DNA from: Roseivirga misakiensis
GTDB lineage: Bacteria; Bacteroidota; Bacteroidia; Cytophagales; Cyclobacteriaceae
Assembly: GCF_001747105.1 (NCBI RefSeq)
Contig: NZ_MDGQ01000004.1
Coordinates: forward strand, 124,001-188,000
DNA: 64,000 bases
Reading direction: 5' to 3'
Part shown: piece by piece, positions 7,871-16,311 of the stretch
How the letters are laid out: each line of letters starts with the position of its first letter
How positions within the stretch are numbered: the first letter of the stretch is position 1
Program-made: the position numbers and the translations under genes
The notes under the pieces: model-generated
Databases searched by the model: none
What the model saw: only the letters and a program-made list of their open reading frames with translations
What the model was told of the DNA's origin: nothing

Positions 7871-9421
7871 TTATAAGTCAAACTTAATTCCTTGGGCTAA
7901 AGGTAGTTCGGTAGTATAATTCAGGGTATTCGTTTGTCTTCTCATATAGGCTTTCCAAGCATCTGAACCTGACTCTCTACCACCCCCAGTTTCTTTCTCG
8001 CCACCAAAGGCTCCACCAATTTCGGCACCTGAAGTACCAATATTAACGTTGGCAATTCCACAATCAGAACCAGAAGCAGAAAGGAAATAATGTGCTTCCT
8101 GTACACTGTTAGTCATAATAGCCGACGATAGGCCTTGTGCCACGCCGTTTTGCAAGTCTATCGCATTTTGCACATCTCCTTCGTATTTCAGCAAATATAA
8201 AATCGGGGCAAAGGTTTCGGCCTGAACAATCTCAAACTCGTTGTTCGCTTCTACTATACAAGGTTTTACATAGCAGCCGCTCTCATATCCTTCACCTTCT
8301 AAAACGCCACCTTCAACGATAACATTACCACCTTCTGTTTTCACCTTACCAATAGCAGCAAGATAGCTATTCACAGCATCCTTATCGATAAGCGGACCTA
8401 CATGGTTATTTTCATCCAACGGATTTCCAATACGCAATTGACCATAAGCATCAACTAAGGCTTGCTTTACTTTATCATAAATAGATTCGTGAATAATCAG
8501 TCTTCTTGTAGAAGTACATCGCTGGCCAGCAGTCCCAACTGCTCCAAAGACACTTCCAATAACCGTCATGCGTAAGTCTGCCTCAGGCGAAATAATAATC
8601 GCGTTGTTACCACCCAGTTCTAGGATTGATTTACCCAAACGCTCGGCCACAGCTTTACCCACAATCTTACCCATTCTGATAGATCCCGTGGCAGAAACCA
8701 ATGGCACTCGACCATCTGCGGTCATCATTTCTCCTACTGTATAATCTCCATTAATCATGCATGATATTCCTTCTGGTAGATTATTGTCTTTCAATACCTC
8801 AGCAATAATATTTTGACAAGCCACACCACATAAAGGTGTCTTTTCTGAAGGTTTCCAAATACAAACATCACCGCAAATCCATGCTATAGCTGTATTCCAA
8901 GCCCAAACGGCCACTGGGAAATTGAAAGCAGAGATAATCCCTACAATTCCGAGTGGATGCCACTGCTCCTGCATATGGTGTCCGGGACGTTCTGATTTTA
9001 TCGTCAAACCGTGCAATTGACGGGACAATCCAACAGCAAAGTCGCAGATATCAATCATCTCCTGTACCTCACCAAGACCTTCTTGAAACGACTTGCCCAT
9101 TTCATATGACACTAGCTTACCCAATGCATCCTTATTTGCTCTTAACTTCTCTCCAAACTGGCGAACAATCTCTCCGCGGTGGGGGGCTGGCATATCTCGC
9201 CACATTTTAAATGCACCTTGAGCCGTTGTCACAACTTGCTCATATTCTGCCGCAGTAGTAGCCGTAACTGATCCAATCAAGTGACCATCTACAGGAGAAT
9301 ATGATGAAATCTCCGTTCCAGACCCTAATGTTTCCAGGCCAGTCGAAGTCCCATGATTACTTGATTTAACACCTAATTTGTTAAGTGCATCAGCCATGCC
9401 GAAGTCTTGCTGAATTTCCAT
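7871..9421 (-). CDS. Aldehyde dehydrogenase, alpha-aminoadipate-semialdehyde (ALDH7-like) type
   Basis: The 516-aa NAD-dependent dehydrogenase has the catalytic glutamate in LELGGNNA (E268) and the catalytic cysteine in GQRCTSTRR (C302). The ALDH7 group typically has this GQRCTSTRR sequence and the unusual N-terminal lead-in (LGVKSSN). The cofactor fold shows SAFNFPVAVWAWN and CIWKPSEKTPLCG. The likely reaction is oxidation of 2-aminoadipate 6-semialdehyde (or its cyclic piperideine form) in lysine degradation, inferred from family resemblance. It is monocistronic on the minus strand with its own terminator. Confidence 0.85.
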   Translation of the reverse strand: MEIQQDFGMADALNKLGVKSSNHGTSTGLETLGSGTEISSYSPVDGHLIGSVTATTAAEYEQVVTTAQGAFKMWRDMPAPHRGEIVRQFGEKLRANKDALGKLVSYEMGKSFQEGLGEVQEMIDICDFAVGLSRQLHGLTIKSERPGHHMQEQWHPLGIVGIISAFNFPVAVWAWNTAIAWICGDVCIWKPSEKTPLCGVACQNIIAEVLKDNNLPEGISCMINGDYTVGEMMTADGRVPLVSATGSIRMGKIVGKAVAERLGKSILELGGNNAIIISPEADLRMTVIGSVFGAVGTAGQRCTSTRRLIIHESIYDKVKQALVDAYGQLRIGNPLDENNHVGPLIDKDAVNSYLAAIGKVKTEGGNVIVEGGVLEGEGYESGCYVKPCIVEANNEFEIVQAETFAPILYLLKYEGDVQNAIDLQNGVAQGLSSAIMTNSVQEAHYFLSASGSDCGIANVNIGTSGAEIGGAFGGEKETGGGRESGSDAWKAYMRRQTNTLNYTTELPLAQGIKFDL

Positions 9422-9513
9422 TTTCTATTCGTTTTAATTTCCACCTCATAGTTACGGCTATTTTAGATGGAGTGCAAAAGCGGCAATCAGATTTATACCT
9501 TGAGATGAACCCA

Positions 9514-9538
9514 TAAAAAAACCTCACAAGGTGAGGTT
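9514..9538 (-). terminator. Terminator of the HtrA gene
   Basis: An 8-bp perfect stem (AACCTCAC with GTGAGGTT, 3-nt loop) is followed on the minus strand by seven T. It lies about 26 nt after the protease stop codon. Confidence 0.8.
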
Positions 9539-9564
9539 CAATTTCTTAGGAATTATGGCAAGTC

Positions 9565-11013
9565 TTACCAATCAATTTTAAAGTACTCCTTCTCCCCTTC
9601 GGGATATTTACCCATGACGTAAAAATCTCTCTTTTTACTATCTAATAGGCTCTGGAACTGCTCTAAATCAGTGATATCCCGATCGCCAACTTTAGTAATT
9701 ACAAAATTCTCTTTGAGACCAGCTTTTTTCCAAGCGCCATCTCCAAGTTCTAACAGTTGAACACCTCCTTCAACTCTCAGCGCATATTTTAATCGGTCAG
9801 ACAAGCCTGCAAAAGTGGCTCCTTCTACCTTATAAGTAAACTTAATTTCTTCAGGATCTCTTGTGATCAATTCAATCTTTTCTTTGAGCGTAAGGTTTGC
9901 CTCTTTTTTAAGTCCATCTCTTTTGAATTGAACCAAAATCTCATCACCAGGTCTTTTTCTAGCCACAAATTCTTGCAACTCACTCGTTGTTCTTATTGGT
10001 CGTTCATCAATCCCTACGATCACATCATTATCCTTAATCCCCGCTTTGTCAGCAGCACCTCCAGGACTTACACCCCTGATCAAAACACCCGATAATTCCG
10101 TCGTTCCGCGACCATCGGCATCCATAATTTGGACACCAAGCAAACCTCTTTTCACCTCGCCAAACTCTAAAAGGTCGTCCATTACTTTTTTGACTAAAAT
10201 GGAAGGTACGGCGAATGAATATCCGCTAAAAGTACCCGTGTTCGTAGCAATGGCCGTGTTGATACCAATCAGTCCTCCATCTAGATTGACCAAAGCACCT
10301 CCACTATTACCACGGTTAACAACGGCATCCGTTTGGATGAAAGATTCAATTCCATATTGATTTCTCTGCCCGCTGATCAGGTTGATATTTCGGGCCTTAG
10401 CGCTGACAATTCCAGCAGTAACTGTATTATTTAAATCGAATGGGTTTCCGACGGCCAACACCCACTCACCAATTTCAACTTGGTCGGAATCACCGAATTC
10501 TACAAAGTCTAGATCACCTGCTGCCTTAATTTTAATGAGTGCTAGATCAGTATCTTCATCTACTCCTATCAACTCTGCCTCAATTCTTCTATTATCGTCA
10601 AGTCTTACTTCCAACTCATCAGCATCTTCTACCACGTGATAATTTGTAGCGATATATCCATCAGGTGAAATAATTACCCCTGAACCAGTAGATTGTCTCA
10701 CACGACCTCTTCTTCCCAATAACTTAGACCATGATCTTGAACCACTAGAAGGTTTTGATGTATTTGTAATGTGAACTACTGCGGGAACAGCAGCACGAGA
10801 TGCCTTGATAAAATTAATCCCTTCTGGTACTATGTAGTCTTTGGGAGACTCGTCAATTTTATTAAAAGAGGTGGTAACGGTAGAACTTAGCCCAGCATTG
10901 TTATTTATGCCCATTTGGCCATCAGTCATAACGTTCATTCCAATAAGAACGACCAATCCGCCAAGACAGGAAGAAGCCAGCAAAGCCAGGAAGAATTGTT
11001 TTTTACTTATCAT
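9565..11013 (-). CDS. Deg/HtrA-family periplasmic serine protease with two PDZ domains
   Basis: The 482-aa protein has an uncleaved or late-cleaved N-terminal membrane segment (residues about 6-29). The trypsin-like domain carries the catalytic triad H126 (ATNYHVV), D156 (DTDLALIKI) and S237 (NRGNSGGAL). Two PDZ domains follow, at about 285-375 (GLLGVQIMDADG, GGAADKAGIKDNDVIVGI) and about 390-482. DegP/DegQ/DegS relatives degrade or refold damaged envelope proteins. The 3-gene neighbourhood with the small heat-shock protein just upstream suggests a shared stress theme, although each gene has its own terminator. Confidence 0.93.
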   Translation of the reverse strand: MISKKQFFLALLASSCLGGLVVLIGMNVMTDGQMGINNNAGLSSTVTTSFNKIDESPKDYIVPEGINFIKASRAAVPAVVHITNTSKPSSGSRSWSKLLGRRGRVRQSTGSGVIISPDGYIATNYHVVEDADELEVRLDDNRRIEAELIGVDEDTDLALIKIKAAGDLDFVEFGDSDQVEIGEWVLAVGNPFDLNNTVTAGIVSAKARNINLISGQRNQYGIESFIQTDAVVNRGNSGGALVNLDGGLIGINTAIATNTGTFSGYSFAVPSILVKKVMDDLLEFGEVKRGLLGVQIMDADGRGTTELSGVLIRGVSPGGAADKAGIKDNDVIVGIDERPIRTTSELQEFVARKRPGDEILVQFKRDGLKKEANLTLKEKIELITRDPEEIKFTYKVEGATFAGLSDRLKYALRVEGGVQLLELGDGAWKKAGLKENFVITKVGDRDITDLEQFQSLLDSKKRDFYVMGKYPEGEKEYFKIDW

Positions 11014-11106
11014 AGCAGAAGTGTTAACGTTGGAATTCTAACGCTCAATAAAGCTGTGGTGTTCTAATATATTTAAAATATGGTCTGATTTAACGGGATT
11101 TAACAA

Positions 11107-11136
11107 AAAAATAGGGCTACCATCTCTGGTAGCCCC
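11107..11136 (-). terminator. Terminator of the small heat-shock gene
   Basis: The minus strand shows a stem GGGCTACC / GGTAGCCC with a 6-nt loop, followed by a TATTTTTTT tail. It is located 25-55 nt past the stop at 11161. Confidence 0.8.
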
Positions 11137-11160
11137 TTAATCAACCTCAACAACACTAAC

Positions 11161-11586
11161 CTACTTCACGGTTATCTTCGAAACTATTCTTTTACTTTCA
11201 TCTTTCGGCACAACTACATTTAGAATGCCATTGTTATAAGATGCTTCAATTTTTGATTCTTCTACGCTATCTGGTAATTGAAAAGACTTTTTAAAAGTTC
11301 CATACTGTGTTTGAACAGCATAAAAATTTCTCTCTTTATCTTCTTTCACGAATTTCCTTTCCCCACTGATAGTCAGAAGACCATCCCTTAAATCGATGTT
11401 AATATCTTTCTTATCTAAGCCCGGTACTGCCAATTGAATCTCAAAAGCCTTGTCGGACTCGGCTATATCTACACGAGGTGTAAAAGATGCCGTCGTTTGG
11501 TCAGTTGACTCATTTAAGAAACGATCGAAAAACCGATCTATTGTCAATGGTGATGTCCAGTCTGAATTTCTACGTACTAAGTTCAT
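11161..11586 (-). CDS. Small heat-shock protein (Hsp20/alpha-crystallin family)
   Basis: The 141-aa protein has a short N-terminal arm with FDRFLNES. An alpha-crystallin domain follows, from about residue 38 (FTPRVDIAESDKAFEIQLAVPGLDKKDI) to the conserved AxxxNGxL motif (ASYNNGILNVVVPK, about 115-128). The C-terminal tail VSKITVK resembles the IxI-type anchoring motif. It is an ATP-independent holdase chaperone of the cytoplasm. It lies just upstream of, and on the same strand as, the HtrA gene, with a terminator between them. Confidence 0.93.
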   Translation of the reverse strand: MNLVRRNSDWTSPLTIDRFFDRFLNESTDQTTASFTPRVDIAESDKAFEIQLAVPGLDKKDINIDLRDGLLTISGERKFVKEDKERNFYAVQTQYGTFKKSFQLPDSVEESKIEASYNNGILNVVVPKDESKRIVSKITVK

Positions 11587-11790
11587 GTCTTTATTTTTTT
11601 AGTTTTTAATTCTTTTTCCTCCTCTATTATTCAAAATCATACCATCGCAAAAAATGAAAGAAACACTGTCTTTTTGTCTTGATTTTGATTAGATGCAGAA
11701 ATTTTTGCGTCATATTGACAGTATTCATGCGCAAATTTGTCGTATGAGATGATCGAATGATTCTCTATTTTAGCTGGCGATCATTAGCGA

Positions 11791-13044
11791 ATGTCGTCGA
11801 ATCGAAAAAACTTAATAAAAGCTCTAGGTCCAGGGATTCTTTTTGCCAGTACATGTATTGGTGTTTCACACTTAGTCCAATCGACGCGAGCGGGAGCAGA
11901 TTTCGGTTATGGACTAGTAGCGTTTATTATCCTCGCTTTACTTTTCAAATACCCATTCTTCGAATTTGGCTCTAGATACACTGCTGCTACAAAAAAGAGC
12001 TTATTGGAAGGCTATCTTGCCGAAGGTAAGTGGGTGCTTTGGATCTATTTTATATTAAGCCTTTTCTCGATGTTTACCGTAACCGCTGCAGTAACATTTG
12101 TGACGGCGGGAATGTTTAACAACCTCACTGGCCTCACCCTCGACCCCACCTATGTATCTGGGCTGATCTTACTTTTCTGTACAGTGGTTTTGGCGATAGG
12201 AAAATATGGCTTGTTAGACGCCATGCTTAAAATTGTTGGGGCTGTATTATTGGTATCAACGCTTGTTGCCTTTTTCGCATCAATAGCCAAAGGAAGAGTA
12301 ACTCCAGTAGAAGGTTTTATCCCGCCAGAAATCACAGAAAGAAGTAGCCTCATCTTTATTATCGCTTTAATGGGCTGGATGCCTACAGCCGTAGATCTTT
12401 CCACATGGAATAGCCTCTGGGCAGTGGAACGCATGAAACAAATTGGTTACACCCCAAAATTAAAAGCCATACTATTTGATTTTAATTTTGGCTATCTCGT
12501 CACCGCCGTGCTCGCCATCTGCTTTCTAACTTTGGGTGCTAATGTAATGTACGGCACAGACGTCGAGCTTTCAGGAAATTCCACGACCTTTTCCGATCAG
12601 GTAGTCACACTATTTACGAGTGCGCTGGGTGACTGGGCCTATTTGATTATTGCCACTGCTGCATTTAGCGCCATGTTTAGTACAACTATTACCGTTGTCG
12701 ATGGATTTGGGAGGGCCATGGGCGAAACTGTACGCTTATTGTTCTTTAAAGAAGCCGACTCAAAACGAACATATAATGGCATGATGGTTACGGTGAGTGT
12801 AATTTCATTCCTATTTATTCTATTGCTTGCTGCTAACCTGAAAGACCTTGTAGACCTTGCCACAATTATATCTTTCTTGATTGCCCCGGTGATTGCTTTA
12901 ATCAATTATCGAGTAATCACCTCAAAACAAATTACGGAGGAATTCAGACCAAATCAACGGCTATTAGGGCTAGCCAAAACGGGCATTGTATTCCTCTCGG
13001 CCTTCGCGATCGTTTATGTGATCGTTTATTTTTTCATGGGGTAA
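11791..13044 (+). CDS. Nramp-like divalent metal transporter with non-canonical metal site
   Basis: The 417-aa polytopic protein has about 11 hydrophobic segments and the Nramp N-terminal context (LGPGILFAS...RAGADFGYGL). The canonical DPGN ligand motif of helix 1 is replaced: the aligned stretch at residues 23-27 reads IGVSH, so the Asp becomes G24 and the Asn becomes H27. In helix 6 the Met-Pro is kept but His becomes Thr (MGWMPTAVDLSTW). It is therefore a divergent clade member, and transport of Mn or Fe cannot be assumed. Possible alternatives are magnesium-type Nramp relatives or another substrate. No metal-regulator gene is adjacent. Confidence 0.8.
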   Translation: MSSNRKNLIKALGPGILFASTCIGVSHLVQSTRAGADFGYGLVAFIILALLFKYPFFEFGSRYTAATKKSLLEGYLAEGKWVLWIYFILSLFSMFTVTAAVTFVTAGMFNNLTGLTLDPTYVSGLILLFCTVVLAIGKYGLLDAMLKIVGAVLLVSTLVAFFASIAKGRVTPVEGFIPPEITERSSLIFIIALMGWMPTAVDLSTWNSLWAVERMKQIGYTPKLKAILFDFNFGYLVTAVLAICFLTLGANVMYGTDVELSGNSTTFSDQVVTLFTSALGDWAYLIIATAAFSAMFSTTITVVDGFGRAMGETVRLLFFKEADSKRTYNGMMVTVSVISFLFILLLAANLKDLVDLATIISFLIAPVIALINYRVITSKQITEEFRPNQRLLGLAKTGIVFLSAFAIVYVIVYFFMG

Positions 13045-13143
13045 AAAAATGTCAAAAAAGATATTGGATTAGTTGAATACAACTACTAATATTGCACTCC
13101 GTTTTGAACGCAAGACGGCTAAAAAACATAAAATTCCTCCTTA

Positions 13144-13163
13144 CCTGCCTGTCGGCAGACAGG
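13144..13163. repeat. Short imperfect palindrome, REP-like
   Basis: CCTGCCTG and CAGACAGG arms enclose a 4-nt centre, with one internal mismatch. Elements of this kind are recalled as dispersed extragenic palindromes in Cytophagia genomes. Only one copy is seen in this window, so the family assignment is from memory. Confidence 0.4.
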
Positions 13164-13244
13164 GTTCAGTAACTGAGCTTTTGTTTATTCAGAATTGAAT
13201 CAATGAGATTCTAAAAGGTAATGAAGATAAGTGTTGGAATACTT

Positions 13245-13318
13245 TCCTCCTTAGCTCAGTTGGTTAGAGCATCTGACTGTTAATCAGAGGGTCCTTGGTT
13301 CGAGCCCAAGAGGAGGAG
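13245..13318 (+). tRNA. tRNA-Asn (anticodon GTT)
   Basis: The 74-nt cloverleaf has acceptor stem TCCTCCT/AGGAGGA, a D arm starting GCTC, anticodon stem TCTGA/TCAGA with loop CTGTTAA, and T arm CTTGG-TTCGAGC-CCAAG. The discriminator base is G. The CCA end is not encoded. Confidence 0.95.
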
Positions 13319-13328
13319 CTTAAAAGAC

Positions 13329-13358
13329 AGCCAGTTACGAAAGTGACTGGCTTTTTTT
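13329..13358 (+). terminator. Terminator after tRNA-Asn
   Basis: A 10-bp stem (AGCCAGTTAC / GTGACTGGCT, one G-T pair) with a GAAA tetraloop is followed by seven T. Confidence 0.85.
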
Positions 13359-13363
13359 ATAAT

Positions 13364-13662
13364 CTATCCGCACTTTTTCCACATTACAAAGTATTTGACT
13401 GAGCTGGATATCAGCTTGGCTCGGTTTAAAAACATGACTTTGAACTCCTCTACAAAGCCAACTTGTGCGTCATTCCAATTTCCTCGAAAAAGCTCTTCAG
13501 AATGTCGAGAACATGTCACTACTTCGCAGTCAATAAGATCAATGTTAGGATAAATAGGACAGTGTGATTTCTGCAACTTCGGGTTTCTTATAGAAGTACT
13601 CCAAGCTCTGATCTGAATAGGTTATTTTGTTGACCAAGGACTTTTGAATTGCCATTAGACAT
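13364..13662 (-). pseudogene. Possible broken small gene behind the tRNA
   Basis: A strong ribosome-binding-like AAAGGAG precedes an ATG at 13662, but that frame stops after 24 codons. A second frame from the ATG at 13655 (MAIQKSLVNKITYSDQSLEY) stays open for about 36 codons. A third frame then continues for 69 codons to 13364 (CPIYPNIDLIDCEVVTCSRH...). The pattern is compatible with a small gene broken by two frameshifts. No family is recognised. It could also be chance ORFs in non-coding DNA. Confidence 0.3.
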
Positions 13663-14082
13663 GGATTTTCTCCTTTAGTTATGTTTTGATTGTTGGGCGA
13701 GACCAAAACAGTAGCATTAAAAAGAAAGGCTATGACTCACATGCATTATTAGCGGATAGCGTCATTGACTCTTTCTATGACTCTTTTAAGTCTACCTACT
13801 CGAGTAGAAGTCATATAAAAAAAGAGCTGACCAGAAATATGGACACGGTATAGTATGATGAACAAATTACCTCGCGCCTATAAATTTAGATCAAAAGATA
13901 ATTGCAAATCAAAAAATGCTTTACCTTAAAAATATTAACTCGTTCAATATCAGTTATTTATAAATAAAACTACTAAAAATCTTTGTTTTTTTTCTGATTT
14001 TTTATCTCAACCTCTCATCTATTTACGTAATAGATATGTAGTCTTTCTGGGAAACTGCGGTGTCTAACTTAACTGGTGAATT
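13663..14082. other. Gene-free, A+T-rich stretch
   Basis: About 420 bases have no credible ORF on either strand. No hairpin terminator, repeat of the tRNA 3' end or transposase remnant was found. The promoter of the sigma-like gene at 14083 should lie at its right end. Confidence 0.5.
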
Positions 14083-14700
14083 ATGGAATTGCTAACTGAT
14101 GAAGAAATTAAGAAGTGTACAAGAATGATGTATACAAACGTTTACAAAATTGTAGAAGCCAAAACTGCATACGCTGATGAAGCTCATATGTTAACACAGG
14201 ATATTTTACAGGATACTTGGATCAAATACACAATCAATGAGTCAAAGTATTCTGATAGAGACAAGAATCACCTCATTAATACGATAGTGAAAATGGCCTT
14301 TTACACTGCATGTGATGAGTTGAGAAGGAGAAGTCGATATACAAGAGTTTCCTTCGAAACAATTATGTCAGGTATTTATGGTGATCTTTTTATTGACACC
14401 TATGCAATCAAAATGGATCAACTCTCTCGTTTTACTGGGTCCGTACACTGTATTGTTTCTGCAGAGGAGTTGTTCGAAGAAATGCTAGCTTGCTTTCCTG
14501 ATTCAAGAGAAAGAGCTATCACCAGGATAGAATTAAGGTCTTCGGCCGAGAATAGAGAGGAAAAGTACGACTTATATAACCTAAAGTATAAGAACAACCT
14601 TGGCCCAATAAGCAGAAGCTACTTTTATAAGCTTTTGCCATTAGTTAGAAGTAAAGCGGAGAAATACGTACTAACTCTCCTTCAAGAAAAAGGAATATAG
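14083..14700 (+). CDS. Divergent sigma-70 (ECF)-like protein
   Basis: This 205-aa protein is not confidently assigned. Residues about 35-90 resemble sigma region 2: LTQDILQDTWIKYTINES is similar to the core-binding region 2.2 helix, and FYTACDELRRRSRYTRVSFE resembles the region 2.3/2.4 basic segment. The C-terminal part (AEELFEEMLACFPDSRERAI to SRSYFYKLLPLVRSKAEKY) is helical and could hold a degenerate region 4, but the usual HTH is not clear. It is followed by a hairpin at 14714. It may direct transcription of a local cassette or be a phage- or island-type regulator. Confidence 0.45.
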   Translation: MELLTDEEIKKCTRMMYTNVYKIVEAKTAYADEAHMLTQDILQDTWIKYTINESKYSDRDKNHLINTIVKMAFYTACDELRRRSRYTRVSFETIMSGIYGDLFIDTYAIKMDQLSRFTGSVHCIVSAEELFEEMLACFPDSRERAITRIELRSSAENREEKYDLYNLKYKNNLGPISRSYFYKLLPLVRSKAEKYVLTLLQEKGI

Positions 14701-14713
14701 TAAACTAAGAAAG

Positions 14714-14731
14714 AGGGTCCATTTGGGCCCT
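14714..14731 (+). terminator. Weak terminator-like hairpin
   Basis: A stem AGGGTCC / GGGCCCT (one wobble) with a 4-nt loop ATTT follows the sigma-like gene by 14 nt. The trailing sequence TAATTA is only a weak T-tract. Confidence 0.5.
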
Positions 14732-14785
14732 TAATTATAGAAGTCAAGTAGTACTTGACGTATTGGAAATTAAACTGTAAAAATT

Positions 14786-15088
14786 ATGTCACATAAAAAT
14801 AATCCTACTATGAGTCAAAATGACGAACTCGTTGAGAACGAGAAGGAAATACTAAAAGGAAACCATGAAGGTGAAAAATTGGATAATCATCTGGAAGAGC
14901 TGATGACGGACATCCGAAACTTAGATAAAGCGTATGACAGCATCGATATGAAAGTCAATGCTGAGTTCTTTGCTAAACATGCCGAAGCTAACCATGAAAA
15001 GATTCTCAAAGAGAATCCAGAAATACTTGACAATTTTGACGAAGACAAATTTCTCAAACAGATTAAAAGTTTAAAAAACACACTTTAA
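14786..15088 (+). CDS. Small acidic hydrophilic protein, unknown function
   Basis: The 100-aa protein has no membrane segment and no signal peptide. It is rich in Glu, Asp, Lys and Asn and likely helical (HLEELMTDIRNLDKAYDSID, KHAEANHEKILKENPEIL). No family is recognised. An alternative start at the second Met (position 9) is possible. It lies between the sigma-like gene and the two-helix membrane protein and ends in its own good terminator, so it is probably expressed as a single gene. Confidence 0.55.
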   Translation: MSHKNNPTMSQNDELVENEKEILKGNHEGEKLDNHLEELMTDIRNLDKAYDSIDMKVNAEFFAKHAEANHEKILKENPEILDNFDEDKFLKQIKSLKNTL

Positions 15089-15118
15089 TACCCTCCATTA
15101 CATTCACTTTATTAAAAG

Positions 15119-15141
15119 ATGCCCTTAATAGGGCATTTTTT
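15119..15141 (+). terminator. Rho-independent terminator
   Basis: A perfect 7-bp stem ATGCCCT / AGGGCAT with loop TAAT is followed by a run of T. It lies 31 nt after the small acidic protein gene. Confidence 0.85.
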
Positions 15142-15205
15142 GTTATTTGTATCTCACTTGACATAAATAAGATGTAATAGTATTAGAACCTTAAAACTTT
15201 GCATC

Positions 15206-15841
15206 ATGATTTTAGATTTAGACCCTAAAAATGTCAAAAGGACGATATTCATTATTTCTGTGATAATTGCTGCTTACACGAGTAGTTTCATAAACAACCC
15301 TAGTATTGGAACTTATTGGCAAACACTAATTCAGCTAGCGATTTTTGGAAGCTTCGGACTGAGCACAAAATTTATAGTAAAATCACTTCTTGGGGAAGAT
15401 ACTTGGTTCAGGCGCATTCTACTTGGAGTTCATGACATATACGGATTCTGGGTAGATTGTATAAAGGATCAGAACGGAGAAGTAGTATATGTATGCATGA
15501 ATGAAATAAAATTCATTGACAAATATCCTTATGTTTTGTGCTACTCTAGTAGATATAATTTAGATGGGAATAAGGTTGAAGACATCATCTTGGATGATTG
15601 GAAGTTCATAGGTGATAGCCGTTATGAACTTAAAAACGGAGTTATAATTTTCAGCTCACGAGGAGATTGTAGAAACTCCTTTACGTTTAAATTTAACATT
15701 AACGAAGAGCCAGTGGTGTGCGATGGGTATAAGATCACTAATAGTTACAATATAAGTGAATTAAAATCTGATAAGAATTCAAGAAAGATGGAAGCCAAAT
15801 TAATCCGAGATTACATTGAAAATTTTCGAACACAAAGTTGA
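15206..15841 (+). CDS. Two-helix membrane protein with C-terminal beta-barrel-like domain (Cap15/S-2TM-beta-like architecture)
   Basis: The 211-aa protein has two N-terminal hydrophobic helices at about residues 10-28 (KRTIFIISVIIAAYTSSFI) and 37-57 (TYWQTLIQLAIFGSF). A short amphipathic link leads to a beta-rich domain of about 130 residues that opens with a lipocalin-like G-x-W (IYGFWVDCI). Repeated strands follow (EVVYVCMNEIKFID, DIILDDWKFIGDS, NSFTFKFNI). This matches the layout of the two-TM beta-barrel effectors of CBASS anti-phage systems. No cyclic-nucleotide synthase gene is adjacent, so if related it is an orphan. The identification rests on architecture only. Confidence 0.5.
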   Translation: MILDLDPKNVKRTIFIISVIIAAYTSSFINNPSIGTYWQTLIQLAIFGSFGLSTKFIVKSLLGEDTWFRRILLGVHDIYGFWVDCIKDQNGEVVYVCMNEIKFIDKYPYVLCYSSRYNLDGNKVEDIILDDWKFIGDSRYELKNGVIIFSSRGDCRNSFTFKFNINEEPVVCDGYKITNSYNISELKSDKNSRKMEAKLIRDYIENFRTQS

Positions 15842-16311
15842 CAGGTAATTGGAATTATCGCATTAGGCTACATAATGAAATGTTGATTCAAATTTAAGTG
15901 AAGACATGGTAAGATCCGCCAGCCAGAGCATACTAGTCATGGTAAAAGTTGTGCTAAATCGTTGATTTTAATGGTGCCGCTTAAGAGACTTGAACTATTA
16001 CAAAAAATGTCACTCGCTTTACCAAATCATTCTTTAAAAGCTTAATCAGTAAATCCAATTATCACGTTGTGTCATAGAATACAACTAGTTTTAGAGAAAG
16101 GCCCGACTTACAAGGAATAAGACATTCATTTGGGAGAATGATTAGATGTTTTACAAATCAGGCCTTACTGAAAATCAAAAGACCCTGCAAAAAGTAAGGA
16201 GCTATACATTAGCTTACAAACAATTATAAAAATCCTCTACCGTCTATCAGGAATCCTAACAAATAAAGGCTTCTTTGGTATCAAATTAGTAGTCTTAAAA
16301 CGCGCTAAATC
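15842..16311. other. Gene-free stretch before the aldo/keto reductase
   Basis: About 470 bases have no ORF of credible length or composition on either strand and no clear hairpin. Short matches to ordinary A+T-rich DNA are all that is seen. Confidence 0.5.

Noticed and set aside
13300-16311. Integration island with att sites at tRNA-Asn
   Set aside because: No second copy of the tRNA 3' end and no integrase gene were found in the following 3 kb.
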